The notes: generated from the sequence alone by a model not told the origin. A DNA stretch of 64,000 nt from Semisulcospira habei (GCA_036245525.1 BTPG01000005.1:207919242-207983241); one strand, 5' to 3'; counted from the stretch's first letter, positions 24,568 through 43,239 are shown. Numbers and translations: made by a program.

Positions 24568-25145
24568 TTATTCTCCAGCGGGTTGCGGGGCGCCTGGGGG
24601 TAGTCCCTATTACTTTATGTAGTAGGTGTTCAGTGGAAGGCTCAAAAGATCTAATAAGCGATGCAGTCACAAAAGGACAGCTGATGTCCTGATGACACAA
24701 TGCAAGCTTACCAGCCTGGATTTCCATGGCATTAGCACAGCATTCTCAGAATTTATTGAAAAATTATGTCCCTTGGAGCTACTCTGATTGAGTGCATTTT
24801 TTGGTTTGGGCGACGCCTTTGTTATAAGTAATGAATAATTGTACCACAAAATTGCCTAGGTGTTGCCTTTTCAAAATTAGTCAGTCTTCTTCCACTGCAA
24901 CACCCCATAAAGCTTTAGGGATGCAATCCACGCTGGACTAGTGGTTGCTACCAGTCAAATTCTGGAGGCGGCTTCTAGTATATGCGTTGTGTTTGCAATT
25001 TCAGGTTACGCCGTATGCCTACCTGATGAGACCCACCTTGGGTCGAAACCGGTCGTAGGCGGCAAAATCTTAAATCTATCCAGCAGGTCCAAGATCTGTT
25101 TGGGAATATTCATGCACTAGCCTCCCCTCTCGGGGGGAGGACTGG
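24568..25145 (+). mobile_element. Hammerhead-bearing repeat unit (Penelope-like LTR or retrozyme-like)
   Basis: The sequence starting tattctccagcgggttgc at about 24569 starts again at about 25146, giving a unit near 577 bp that contains the hammerhead. The second unit (25146-25212 and 26306-26440) is split by the LINE and truncated at (TA)n. A third partial copy spans 57370-57601 and resumes near 58409. Tandem units with a hammerhead are characteristic of Penelope-like pLTRs and retrozymes; no Penelope ORF is visible, so class is open. Confidence 0.6.
25017..25060 (+). ncRNA. Type I hammerhead ribozyme motif
   Basis: All core parts are present in order. Stem I strand GCCTAC (25017-25022); core CTGATGA (25023-25029); stem II GACCC/GGGTC with loop acctt (25030-25044); core GAAA (25045-25048); minimal stem III ACC/GGT (25048-25053); cleavage triplet GTC ending at 25054; stem I return GTAGGC (25055-25060), fully complementary to the start. 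The near-loopless stem III is the form reported for retroelement hammerheads, which cleave best as dimers. It lies in a tandemly repeated unit (24568-25145). Activity not tested. Confidence 0.82.
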
Positions 25146-26440
25146 ATATTCTCCAGCGGGTTGCGGGGCGCCTGGGGGTAGTCCCTATTACTCTATGTAG
25201 TAGGTGTTCAGTCATCATCATCATCATCATCATCATCAGTCCCTTGCCCGAACTGGGCGTTGGGGGGACTGAAAGGCAGCAGCAACAGACAGTGCTCTCC
25301 ACTGAGTTCTATTTTGGGTGGTGGCAAGCAAGTCTGGCATCTCGAGTTCGGTCCATTCTTTTATGTTTGCGACCCAACTCTTTCTCTGACGACCTCGCCG
25401 ACGACTTCCTTCGAGAGTGCCTTGGAGGATAGTCTTGGACAAGGTGTTGTGTCGGGTCACGTGGCCAAACCAAGCAAGCTTGCGCCGTTTCACGGTTGCC
25501 AGAAGGGGTTCATGTGGGCCCACCAGGGAAGTGACGATGCTCCGTACATATTCGTTGGTCTTGTGCTCGCGGTACGAGATGCGGAGCAACTTCCTCAGGC
25601 ACTTGTTCTCAAAGGCCTGGATTTTCTTTTCTGAGTCTGCAAGCAGTGTCCAAGTCTCACAGCCGTAGAGTAGAATAGACACTACGAGGGACTTGTAAAG
25701 CCTGTACTTGATGGTGAAGCTGATGGAGTTACTTCGCCATATCCTGTCCAGCCTGGCCATTGCGGATGTTGCTGTACCTATCCTGATACGGATCTCTGCT
25801 ATGCAACTACCGTCTTTGGACAGGGTGGCTCCCAAGTACTTGAAGCTATTGACCTCTTCTAGCTTCTGGCCGTTCATGTGAATGTTGCTGCTGCTGTCGC
25901 TTGTGGTGTTGATCATCACTTTGCTTTTATCCGTACTGATCTCCATGCCATAAGACCCTGCGCTACTTGAAAGTTTGTCTGTCAGGTTTTGGAGCTCACT
26001 ATTGCTGCCTGCCATGAGGTCAATGTCGTCTGCGAATCGAAGATTGCACAGGGATCTGCCACCAATAGAGATTGAAGTATGGTGGTCGTGGAGGGTTTCC
26101 TGCATGATCTTCTCCAGGAATATGTTGAAAAGGACAGAAGAGAGCAGGCATCCTTGACGGACACCGATCGTCGTCCTGAAGAACTCGCCTGACTGATTGT
26201 TAAGTAGAACCGCGCTGCAGGCGTTCTTGTAAAGCGCTTCTATCATTTGGATCAGTCCCTCCTCTATGTTGAACGATCTCATGACTTGCCAGAGTCCGTC
26301 GTGCCAGGTGTTCAGTGGAAGGCTCAAAAGATCTAATAAGCGATGCAGTCACAAAAGGACAGCTGATGTCCTGATGACACAATGCAAGCTTACCAGCCTG
26401 GATTTCCACGGCATTAGCACAGCATTCTCAGAATTTGTTG
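25146..26440 (+). mobile_element. Second, LINE-interrupted unit of the hammerhead repeat
   Basis: 25146-25212 repeats 24569-24636, and 26306-26440 repeats about 24626-24760, nearly base for base. The LINE of 25213-26305 sits between. Homology stops at the (TA)n tract, before the hammerhead. Confidence 0.65.
25213..26305 (-). pseudogene. 5'-truncated non-LTR retrotransposon: reverse transcriptase C-terminal part
   Basis: An open frame of about 360 codons (ATG side at 26327) carries GVRQGCLLSSVLFN and the catalytic FADD motif, then a YLGATLSKDG and LLYGCETW stretch and an R-rich C-terminus with W.GHV. These are typical of RTE/Proto2-like LINEs. The 3' end is a (GAT)n tail on the minus strand at 25213-25237. 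The insert is flanked by 11-bp direct repeats aggtgttcagt at 25202-25212 and 26306-26316, and the unoccupied site is readable in the related copy near 24626. The ORF is intact over this part but lacks the endonuclease and N-terminal RT, so it is a dead-on-arrival copy. Confidence 0.88.
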
Positions 26441-26443
26441 AAA

Positions 26444-26820
<377 letters not shown>

Positions 26821-26830
26821 GATATTATAA

Positions 26831-27888
26831 GTTATTGGTCGCAAGGGTTTGTTACACGGACCCTTGTAGGCCTTCGGGAGGTCAAAGGAACCATTGTACC
26901 CCGAAGGCCTGAGGGGTACAACGGTTCCTTTGACCTCCCGAAGGCCTACAAGGGTCCGTGCAGCAAGCCCCTGCTACCAATAACGTATTTGTTTTCATTC
27001 CTCCACTATTTTCGTAAAAGAAATCAAGAAGAAATCTTCCGACCTGGATCGCCAGACATGACTGACGTCAAAGGAATATACATTTATACATAATAGACTT
27101 AGGACGTAATTTATAATATTTCATGACGTTGCCGTCTCAAGTACTGAGTGCGCTTTTTGTTTTGAACAACACTAAGTAACTTTTTACTTTAGAACGTTTT
27201 AGAGATCTTTTATAGAACAAAACCCACATTCAAGATGCGTCACAAAGAGGGCTACAAGAAGTCAGCCATTTTTCGCTACAACTGTTTTTGTATCACGGTC
27301 GCATGGTATGCCGTTTGCGCTGAAGAGACTGGTTGTGTGCCGTAGGGAGGAAAATAAATATATCTGTTATCATCCCTGCGTCACCCGACCAATTACTTTA
27401 GCGCAAACCGTACCATGTGACTGAGCTACCAAAACCCTTGTAGTGACTAATGGCGGACGTTTTGTAGTCCTATTTCTGTCGCGCCTTGGATGCCAGGTTT
27501 GTTCTCTAAAAGATCACCCGCAATACGTCCTAAAGTAAAACGTTACTTAGTGTTGTTCGAAACAACAAGCACACTACTGGAGATGGCAAAGTCATGAAAT
27601 ATTTTTAACTACGTCATAAGTCTATGTATCAAATGTATATTCATTTGACGTCAGTAGTCATGTCTGGCGTGATCATAGTCCAGGTCGGAAGATTTCTTCT
27701 TGATTTCTTTTACAAAAATTGTGGAGGAATGCAAATGAAATACGTTATTGATAGTAGGAGCTTGCTGCACGGACCCTTGTAGGCCTTCGGGAGGCTAAAA
27801 GAACCATTCGGCCTTCGGGGTACAATGGTTCCTTTGACCTCTCTCAGGCCTACAAGGGTCCGTGTAGCAAACCCCTGCTACCAATAAC
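26831..27888. mobile_element. 1.06-kb foldback element with hairpins at both tips
   Basis: Each end is itself a long hairpin (26831-26984 and 27744-27888) sharing cacggacccttgtaggcctt and ending accaataac. Between them, 26985-27340 and about 27360-27743 are inverted copies (e.g. aagaaatcaagaagaaatct against its complement near 27690), with the centre near 27357. A single right-arm copy lies at 20896-21250. Confidence 0.8.
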
Positions 27889-28904
27889 TAATAATATGTA
27901 CCCACTCCATAAAATTTTCCCTTCTTTGACACATGTACTGATATATTGTATAACAAGCAAATTAATATTCATAAACTTGCTTGATATAATTTCCTTCCCA
28001 TAATCCCTAGCAGATCAGAAAGATGCAGTCTTCATGCTTGCCGCTGTCAAAACAAAAACGCTAAATATGCCATCACTGTCACATTAGCAAGCTCCTTATG
28101 CTCACTAGTAATGAAATACTTCTTGAACCCACGTTCTAAATTACTTTCCCATACAGAAACATAAACGGATAATAGGCAGCAGCGAACACACGAATCGATT
28201 CGCCATACTATTGAGATTGACGACACTGATGTCCGCTAGTGATAGTGACAACCTTAGAAAAGGACTAAATAAACAAACCTGCTGGCTTTTCCGCCATTAT
28301 CCGTGTTCTAATTACAAGTAGATTTTACTCAACAACACGCACGATTATAGAAAGCACTGATGTCTACACAGTCAAACGAAACGGTGCTGAGTCAGTCGAC
28401 AGTCCAATACGGGGCACACAACATGGTCACCATTTGGACAGAGACAAACACACATCGGAAGTATCACACCAAGGTTTATAAATACACATAGTTATTAATG
28501 TCTGTGGTCGCACCTAAGCCAGCTTATCCGCTTGTTTTCTCCGACATCGGAGGCGTGTGAGAGGGAATTAGCGCGATGAAACATGTTCAGCAGTGTCAGA
28601 TTTGATGGGTTCTGTATCTTTGAAGCATAAATTTGGTGTTGGACGGTAAAGTTCACTTCGTGTCACCTCCTTTGCAACATTTCAGAAAAGTCTGGCGTGA
28701 ACTCCAGACTATGCGGGCCATAGATTGTGACGTTAAAGAGTTTTATGGTGACGTGATTGTTCTAGTACGTGTAGTACCAAAGACAATATATAATGTATTG
28801 TCTTTGGTAGTACACACAGTGCCAGTATCAGTGGCGCTGAAGGGGTACTTACAAGTTACTTACAAGTTTCGGTATATTGTGTTAGCGCAAATCTAAAACA
28901 CATT
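27889..28904. other. No gene recognised; one 20-bp-arm hairpin
   Basis: Hairpin 28769-28815 (gtgtagtaccaaagacaata and exact complement, 7-base loop). It lies inside a spurious 87-codon frame. A related half-site is near 50740-50765. Confidence 0.55.
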
Positions 28905-29445
28905 TGGGTGAACCATAACCCACAAAGTCCCTTCTATATGAGAGCTGTCTTCGCTGTCAAGGGTCTTTACCGTGTCTTTGACTTGATTCTAATGTTGAAA
29001 TATCTCCTTTAGAAAAAGCCTCGCAGATGTGTCAATGCGTCATAGTGAACTCTATAAGGGGCGCGCGCATTGCATACGCGTCATTGGTTTGCCAAACGTC
29101 ATTTGTCATGACGTATTTTGTGTTTACGTAATTTTATATTTAACGTGATAAGAGATTCGCTTTCGCTTCAAGACTTGGGAAAATGGTGACAAAACTAGAA
29201 TTTCACGGTACAATTTCAGTCTTGCTATAATTTGTGTGAAATCAGGCTGACTTTACCTAGCTACATGCTATACTAAGTACACCTGCATGCTCTTCTGAAA
29301 GCGCGTCGATGTCTTCTGTGTATGCGTGTGCGTGTGCGTGAGTGCATGCGCGCGCTCCAAACATCTACAAGAGGCATAGATGTTCATGCGCCCTCGGGCC
29401 GGGCACAAGAGAATCTATGCCTCTTGGATATGTGTGCATGTGTGT

Positions 29446-29449
<4 letters not shown>

Positions 29450-29522
<73 letters not shown>
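29450..29522. repeat. (GA)n microsatellite
   Basis: About 72 bp of pure ga. Confidence 0.95.
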
Positions 29523-29526
<4 letters not shown>

Positions 29527-29906
29527 ACGTCATATTTAGAGTATGTCTGCGTGGTGACGGAGTTGCTTTTTTTTTTACGTCACCGGCACTGTCTGACTTT
29601 CTCTAGAAGTGAAGGTTTTTTTAAAACTGTTTTAATTCTTTTCTGAAAATAATTCAATTTTTACTAAAGAAGTTGAAAGGATACAAAGCTGGCTAACGAA
29701 CTCATACAATGTCTTTCTCCAAACTAGCTATATGCAAAGGTTCAAGTAAATATAACAAAAATACGGACTCTAATCTGGGTCAACCGACTTCCTATAAACG
29801 GTTGTTTATGTCTTCAATGAGACATTCAGTTACAATATGCTCGGAATCTCTCTTAGCCACCTACTTAAGAAAGTATTTCGCCACGTTTCGAGAGATTCTC
29901 TTGTTT

Positions 29907-30236
29907 ACATAATACATACACACACACATACATACACACATACATACATACATACATGCATACATACATACACACACACACACACACATGCATGTATGCA
30001 TGCATGCATGTATGCATGCATGCATACATACATACATACATACATACATACATACATACATACATACATACATACATACATACGCACAAACATACATACA
30101 CACATACATACATACATACATACATACATACATACATACATACATACATACATACATACATACATACATACATACATACATGCATACATACATACATACG
30201 CACAAACATACATACACACATACATACATACGCACA
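29907..30236. repeat. (CATA)n microsatellite
   Basis: Mostly cata units with cacaca and catg variants; the internal site of dispersed repeat S. Confidence 0.93.
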
Positions 30237-30847
30237 TATGGCGCCTCGCGCCAAATGTACTTTCAGCAGCGAGGTTAGCGTAACTAGACATGACGTAATT
30301 TTTATATTGTTACTTGAATTGTTAGAGGTTTAGCCTGCCCTTGACATCATGGACATGCTATTAAATTCGCCCCACCGCGACCCGTCCTAAAAAGTCCCTT
30401 CTATACTGAAAAGCGAAAGTCTGCACAGCCTAAATGAACCCGGGCGTAAATCTACCCAGTGTGAATGTGTGCTGTCGCTATTCCATTGAGATATTTTTTA
30501 TTTGAGTAAATTAAAGAAGTACCCAACGGAGAAAGAAACACGCTTAGAAAAGACGGGTACAACACAATTTATTAATATTTCGGGTAAATACCCTTTGTCA
30601 AAATAGACAAACAAACAAACAGAGAGATTAGCCGCTACTTATCTTCATTGGCAGAAGTTGCCACATTCCTTCAGTGACCTGTCCGCGGTCTGTACGCCTG
30701 GGTGGATTTGCGCTGAGTACATTTCGGTTAGTAGTGTCAAGCTGTGAAGTTTTATGTGCAAATTTAGCCGAAATTGACCACTTCAGCACCAATGGCGGTA
30801 ATCGGAAGGACTCTGTTAAAGTTTTGTTTTGGACTGGGTACATACAT

Positions 30848-31012
30848 TATATTGAGCAACATTTTGCTTGATATAGTGCCGATAAACAGACAGATGTGAT
30901 TACTTGATCTGTTGAAAATGTCCTGGTCGTACCGACTCGGACATTTTGATTCGGGTCTAAGATTATCACATCTGCCTGTTATCCGCAATATATCAAGCAA
31001 AATGCTGCTCAA
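30848..31012. repeat. Long inverted repeat (arms ~50 bp)
   Basis: tatattgagcaacattttgc at about 30848 pairs with gcaaaatgctgctcaatata ending near 31012; arms continue through cagatgtgat / atcacatctg around an approximately 60-base spacer. Confidence 0.7.
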
Positions 31013-31667
31013 TATAATATAATATAATATAATTGTTTAAATCACAAAGGTCTATGAAGCCGACGTCAGTCTTAGCTTACCCGCCGACGGCTAAGGCTGA
31101 CATCGGCCCGAGGACCTTTGCTCAACAGTGCCCAATTGGGAGCCATGCAGTGACCTGTCCGCGGTCTGTACGACAAATTAACTGGTTGTGCGTTATACCG
31201 GGGCAGGCCAATACATCCCATGTTTGTCACGTCATCCACCTGGCTGCAGGGTATGCTACTAACACAAGGTCAGTCGGTGTCACGACGAACGCTGTCCGCG
31301 TGACAGACGAGGCATAGATCTTCATGAGCTGCTGCAGACTTCACGGGCACCTTGGTCATTCGTGCCACCTCGGCCGGCAAAAGGCAGTTCAATCACATTT
31401 GCTTCGGCTTTGCAAGATGGATGGAGGCTGAGATTGCAGGGCGACTGATGGACGGGTCAAGAAAATCAGCGGTGTTACACGGTCATTACAACCCCAACTG
31501 AAGGCGTGGCGCCTGACGTCACGATTCATGAACGTGTGACCAAAAGGAGCGGACAGGGGCTGCGCATACCGTGCTGCTCTGCGATTTTGGGCCTTAGGGC
31601 TTTCGGCCCTAAGACCCAAAATCCCAGGCCAGTACACATAATCCGTCACCAGTCCTTCAGCAGACGG

Positions 31668-31780
31668 CCAATGGTGATTGGCTTCTTGACCGGTCACGTG
31701 ACTTCCGGCTACTGGCGGTGCGGGCATATAAAAATGTTGCTGGTTTGTTCCACTGCCTCCAGTTTCCGACCTGACTCAAG
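31668..31780 (+). promoter_or_regulatory. Core promoter and probable non-coding exon 1 of secreted Gly-rich gene 1
   Basis: Facing CCAAT boxes (CCAAT 31668-31672, ATTGG 31677-31681), a palindromic E-box GTCACGTGAC at 31693-31702 and TATAAAA at 31727-31733 line up in normal order. A start near 31755 would give a short 5' UTR exon ending at 31780, followed by a gtaaca donor. The next acceptor is at 33212-33214, 13 bases before the ATG. The gene assignment is inferred from position and strand; no transcript was seen. Confidence 0.6.
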
Positions 31781-32778
31781 GTAACAGCAGTAGCTTGGCT
31801 GGCCTTTAGTCTTTTCTTTATTTTTACAGGATTTGTTAGGTTTCGTTTCACATTTTCACTACTAGAGTCCGGTTGGGTTTTTATTCCTAATCTCCACAGG
31901 ATTCGTCAGCGCAGGTGATTTTCGTGTCATATAAAGTCAAAATTTGTGTAGCTTGGGATTCATGAAAAATCTTCAGCATTTCGTTGATTTGACTTTTGTG
32001 TGTACAAAAATAAATCGCATTAAATCAACACCTGAAAGGAATTTCAGAAATTCTGTCATTTCGAAGAGGGAAAGATGAGTCTGTTACAAATTAACCGAGA
32101 ATCCTGTTTATAATACGAGCTTGAAAGGCATAGACTTACTTTTCAAAGAGCAGTGTCTTTTTGATGGATTAGATTTGATAGTTTTGAGGCGAGAAGTTTG
32201 AATCGATCAGTTTTCATGCGAGTGTTTGAGCTGGATATTCAGCACTGATTTGCTCTCCGAGTCTTCAGTTTGAAATCAAACAAGAACATATTACTAGATT
32301 TTGCCCTCCTGTTACTGATGAACCACTTTTGAGGGAAAAGAAGCGTAACTACGCGGGTTTTTTTTCTGCCGAATGGAATTCCCGTTAGCAGTTAAGGGGT
32401 TAAGATCTGTCAGGCTTTCGTTGCCCGGAATAACGAAAATGGCGACAATGTCAGTATAATGACGAGGAAAAGAAACACAATTCTCAAACTAAAGTATTTC
32501 CGATGATTCCAAAATTATCGCATTTCCATTGCAAGTCAGTATACTATCTGTTATCTTTGTTCAAGACTGTGCTAATGTCGGATTCTGTCGCCCTGGTTGT
32601 CTGCATCGACACCCTACCGCTATCAGCGGTAGCGAATCCTGGCAGACAACCAGTGTGCGATTCACTACCAGAGGCATGGATCCGTGTGATGCCTCTTCTG
32701 ACGCGTTGACGGTCTTTCGTGTCCTCCGCAAACCAAGGGCATGAGCTGTCACAGCCACTGTTCCTATGAAGTCAGTCA

Positions 32779-32876
32779 CATGAGTGAGCTTTGTCCTGCC
32801 CCAGCCACTAAGCAAGATGCTCCTCTATAGCGGAACACCTTGCTTAGTGGCTGGCGCAGGGCTAAGCTTACTCATG
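32779..32876. repeat. Family H hairpin
   Basis: catgagtgagctttgtcctg and ccagccactaagcaag pair with cttgcttagtggctgg and complement. A second copy lies at 55208-55288, upstream of gene 2; this one is in intron 1 of gene 1. Confidence 0.7.
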
Positions 32877-33227
32877 CAACTGGTCCCCGGTCTACATACA
32901 AAAGGATCGATAGCCTAGTACAGAAAACAGAACATGAATTTTGTTAAACTCCTTCACTGCCAGTGGAAGCGAATTGTGTTTCTGTAATCTCTGTTAATTC
33001 AAAGCCAAAAGGATCTTACTCTGACCTTGACTCTTCACCTTGATAGTGACCTTCATTTTCACCTTGATTTGACCCTGCTTTAAACTACAGAGAGCTGGAG
33101 TGGAGAATGAAGATGTTCGATGGACGATAAACGTGATCTGACTAAGACCTTGACTTGTATCCTTGACAGTGACCTCGACTTTCATCTTGATTTGACCTTT
33201 TTGTTTTTTTTCAGAACGCTTGCCACA

Positions 33228-39187
<5,960 letters not shown>

Positions 39188-39483
39188 ATACCACGACCAC
39201 TGTCCTAGTGATAATGGCGCGGCCGTCACCAGGTGACGCCACACCATACGCCAGCAGCTAGATCTTGCCAGCAACACTTGCAGAAATATCACCCACATCA
39301 CAGAGCAGCTTATATTTATTACAACCAACCATTTCAAATATTGCGAAGCAGCCAGCTCTCAATAGCAGCCCAAAACACAGCATTAGACCAAGGGGTAGAC
39401 GTAATGGAGCAGACAAGCGTATGTATGAAACGCTTTCGTACATCTAACAGTGAAACAACTTCGTCAGCCTAAAAAAAGAACTA

Positions 39484-39489
39484 AATAAA
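39484..39489 (+). terminator. Candidate polyadenylation signal of gene 1
   Basis: First AATAAA after the stop at 39187, about 300 bases downstream and just before an (AC)n tract. Position is plausible; not otherwise supported. Confidence 0.35.
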
Positions 39490-39828
39490 AAAACGCAGCG
39501 CATGCACACACACACACACACACACACATGAACACAAAACCCTCAGACTGGGTGACCTACCATTTTATGTGAAAATGGGTTCCCATATTTCTATTTATTC
39601 TAGGGCTCTGGAGTTGATGCCAATGTTTAGAACTCACCTTATAACTAAGCTCTACAACTTAAAATAAAATAGACATTTTCTAGAAACAGAGCCACTGGAT
39701 GGAAAAAAAATGGGTGTTTACCCCAAAAGTGGGTGCCTCTCACACAAAACTGGGATTACAGTGAAAATACCTCACTAAAGATACCTTTGGTTGATTTTAC
39801 TATTATGATTGTTTGAGTGGGGTTGTAA

Positions 39829-39920
39829 GGGGGTTGGGGGGGGGGGAGAAGTGTGTGTGTGTGGGGGGCGGGGCGGGGGGGGGGGGGGAGGGGGAGGGTG
39901 GGGGGGGGGGGGAGAGGGGG
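39829..39920. repeat. G-rich low-complexity tract
   Basis: Multiple G runs of up to about 13, with gt interruptions, 3' of gene 1. Confidence 0.85.
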
Positions 39921-40257
39921 TCATCACTTTTGGTTTATAGAGCTGCTCAATGCACTCTTATGAATGAAAGAGTTTCATTATCAGTGGAATCAGTAGGTCA
40001 TTTCAGAGGCGCACACTGAGTTGCACGTCAAACCACTCACAAATACTCATTTGGAGTGCACCAGATGGATCCAGTTGGCAAAGTCCCACATTCCACACTA
40101 TAGGACAGCTAAGACTGAAAAGCAATCGCGGCGTTTATAGCGCGGTACAAGGTTTAAAACTAAGAAAATGTTGTTTTTAGAAGCGTGTCGGGCAAAAGTT
40201 TTTATGAAAACTGTTTTAAAAACCTCTTTTAACTCAACTTTTCTTAATGTTAAAAGT

Positions 40258-40640
40258 GTTTTATTGTACATTACTTAACGTCCCGACAGCAACAAGGCTT
40301 TCTCAGGACGTGCCTGCACTGCTTGTGAAAAAACAACAACTAAACAGAACATTGAATGTATATCGCCAGCCGGTCAAATACATTAAATAAACCTAACACA
40401 TGGGGCCTACATAAAGCTAAGACCATTTAGCAACACACATCCAATATCAAGAGCTACAGGCAGTGCAGACAGTAGGGAGAGTTTTAAAAAGTCAAAAACA
40501 GGTGAATGGACAAAGGGCCGACAGAGACACATGCCCCAGAATAGAGAGAAAAACCCACCCTGTGGGGCTGACCAGGGTGCCCCTGGGAAATAAAAAGTAG
40601 TTAACCCCACCCAAGTCCCCCAGGGCAGACCCGGGTGGGG
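40258..40640 (-). mobile_element. SINE-L copy, minus orientation
   Basis: Tail side at 40258 (gttttattgtacattac), then the cgtcccgacagcaac block, head side at about 40640 (gcagacccgggtgggg). Nearly full length; faces the copy at 40828 about 190 bp away, making an inverted pair. Confidence 0.78.
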
Positions 40641-40827
40641 TTAAAAGTGTTTTAATTTACAAGCATGTCGTAACTGATATGCATCTATTCCAACGTATAG
40701 TGCTGGATATTTTTCCCATCCTCGCCTTCTCTCGGGCTTCGCTCAACACTCGACTTTCCAGTCCTTCCCTGAAACACCCCCAACCGGTCTGCCCTCAACA
40801 CTCGACTTTCCAGTCCTTCCTTCAAAC

Positions 40828-41194
40828 ACCCCCAACCGGGTCTGCCCTGGGGGACTTTTTAGTTCCCAGGGGCACCCTGGTCAGCCCCACAGGGTGGGTT
40901 TTTTCTCTATATTCCGGGGGCATGTGTTTCTGTCTACCCTTGGTCCATTCACCTGCATTTTCCTTTTTTAAACTCTCCCTACTGTCTGCGCTGCCTGTGG
41001 CTCTTGATATTCGATGTGTGTTGCTAAATGGTCTTAGCTTTATTTAGGCCCCATGTCGTAGGTTTTATTTAACGTATTGGACCGGCTGGCGACATACATT
41101 CAATATTCTGTTGAGTTTTTGTCACTAGCAGTGCAGGCACGTCCTGAGAAAGTCTTGTTGCTGTCGGGACGTTAAGCTATGTACAATCAATCAA
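40828..41194 (+). mobile_element. SINE-L full-length copy with 13-bp target duplication
   Basis: A 367-bp element starting acccccaaccgggtctgccc and ending gtacaatcaatcaa, flanked by CCTTCCTTCAAAC at 40815-40827 and 41195-41207. It defines both ends of the family. No clear tRNA or 5S head was recognised, so 'SINE-like retroposon' is the safest name. Confidence 0.82.
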
Positions 41195-42200
41195 CCTTCC
41201 TTCAAACGGACAGCATTCACACAAATAATACTTTACTATAGTATTACATCAGAAAATGGCCCATCCAAGCCTGCACTCTTTTAACTGCACTAAACGACTG
41301 ACTGGTGCAGACGACGCATGAAACGACGCTGACTCTGTGACGTCATTTCCATTCAATCAATTTGTGCATACAATCCAAAAGGAGATGCGGCATTGATAAC
41401 ATCGACAAACCTACAAAATAAAGCAACAGGTTCAACCAAAAGGTCGGGCAGGACAAAAGACAACAGCAGCCTCACCCAAAGTCTAAACGTCCTCTCTTAC
41501 AATGCGCACTCATACAATCACTTCACTTCTTAGCAACCGGCGCACGAATATAATTATAGGCTAAGTCAAACTAAAACAGAAGATAGTGGCGAAAAACCCT
41601 TTAAAATAGAAACAAAGAACGACGTTTCAGATCAAATATTCTTCATCTGACATGGAAACAAACGTAGAAAACGTATAGGCTAAGTCCCTGGTGAACGTAT
41701 ACATGAATCCTGCCACTAGACATCACCTTTCTCCACATCACCCCGGAAGTACATTACAACTCAACACTTTTTTTAACAAAACAACCACACCCTCAAATAA
41801 CAAACCTAATTCTGTAGAAACATAAACAATTTACTCCCTAAAACAACAAAATATCCCCCCTGACCCATATCAGCTATGAAGTTATTTATAGCTAGCTGAG
41901 AAGGGTGATGTAATACATACACGCTCATTTTCAGGGTTCTGTGTCACAACACACACACACACATTGCTGGGAGGGACAAGTTTTCAAACACACTACCGGC
42001 GTGTCTGTTAAACACAAAAGTGCATGTGTTAACGCCAAAATGAGAAAAACGGATTTTTTTACTTTTTATGAATCTTTACCGCAAGACAATGCAGAAACAA
42101 CCCTCAGAAAAAATGGGTGTCTGACTTGGAAACCCAGAATTATACACATACCCAGTTTCCATAAGGATGGTAAAGACAGTCACCCGTTTTAGGTCTTTCG

Positions 42201-42204
<4 letters not shown>

Positions 42205-42285
<81 letters not shown>

Positions 42286-42302
42286 GCACGCACGCACGCA
42301 CG

Positions 42303-42384
<82 letters not shown>
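42205..42384. repeat. (AC)n microsatellite
   Basis: About 180 bp with a central (CGCA)n block near 42281-42304. Confidence 0.95.
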
Positions 42385-42386
<2 letters not shown>

Positions 42387-42466
42387 GCTAAACAACAACA
42401 ACAACAAAGAACAACAAAAAACAACGCGTACGAATTAAGAAACAACACCGGTTGTCACATTAAATG

Positions 42467-42543
42467 TGTGCTGGTCTGTGATTTTGAACTTCCGGCTCGA
42501 AGTGCTCTTCGAGCCGGAAGGTCCAAAATCACAGACCAGCACA
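42467..42543. repeat. Family C hairpin, near-perfect
   Basis: tgtgctggtctgtgattttg... pairs over about 36 bp with ...caaaatcacagaccagcaca around tgct; one unpaired base and one mismatch-like G/C gap. Confidence 0.8.
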
Positions 42544-43239
42544 TAAATTCGTCCTGCCACGCCGGTTAGAACGAGAAGATTCAGCAGAGTTCCAGGAAAG
42601 ATTTCAACCCACTGAAATCACGAGGGCCGGAACGGAGAAGCTCTCGACAATACCTTACCCATTGCTCAGGGAAACGTAGGATGGCCTGAGAATGATTGGA
42701 AGCCAAACGGATAATGGATTCAATCCACCGAGCCCGACAGTATTGTGCTAGACTCAGGAAACAGTCTTTTTGACATATGCCGTGGTTTGTTTTGTTTTGT
42801 TTTGTTTGTTTGTTTTTTGTTTGTTTTTTTTTTTTCTTTCTCGACAACTCATCAAATTGTGAACTTTAAATCTGTTTTCAATCTGTTTTCAAATTATGAA
42901 CTTCAGCTCGCGTTTTTTCTCTGACCTTCAAATCAGAAGGATTTTGTTTGAATTTGTTTTGGAATGATTAATCATGATTGAAATTTGTAAAATTCTGAAT
43001 ATAATGATTGTATTTGCTTCATCACCTATTGCATATTGTTGTACAGTGTTGTGTCATATCGCTACGCCCAAGTTCAAAACAATAAAGGATTTTTTTCTGC
43101 GTATGCATTCAAATGTTTTTTTGTTTTTTGTTTGCTTTGTTGTGTATGTAACATTATTTCGTGCTCTGGAGTGGATTATTGGCACGTTTTCCGACGGGAA
43201 ATTCAGAAACAAAATAATGCTTCCCGTGTACAATATTTT

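Larger units (their letters stand above)
28905..30400 (+). repeat. Dispersed repeat S, copy 1
   Basis: Starts cataacccacaaagtccc, includes a B-like hairpin (29365-29430), a (GA)n tract, tgtctttctccaaactagct, a (CATA)n tract, then agcgaggttagcgtaact and ends ...aaagtcccttctat. Matched by 47936-50582 and 50985-52135. No ORF survives; class unknown. Confidence 0.65.

Noticed and set aside
28633..28896. 87-codon frame
   Set aside because: Overlaps a 20-bp-arm hairpin and lacks family resemblance.
29837..30333. Long frames on both strands (Thr/His/Ile or Cys/Met/Val repeats)
   Set aside because: They are translations of the (CATA)n tract; all frames are open because the unit lacks stops.
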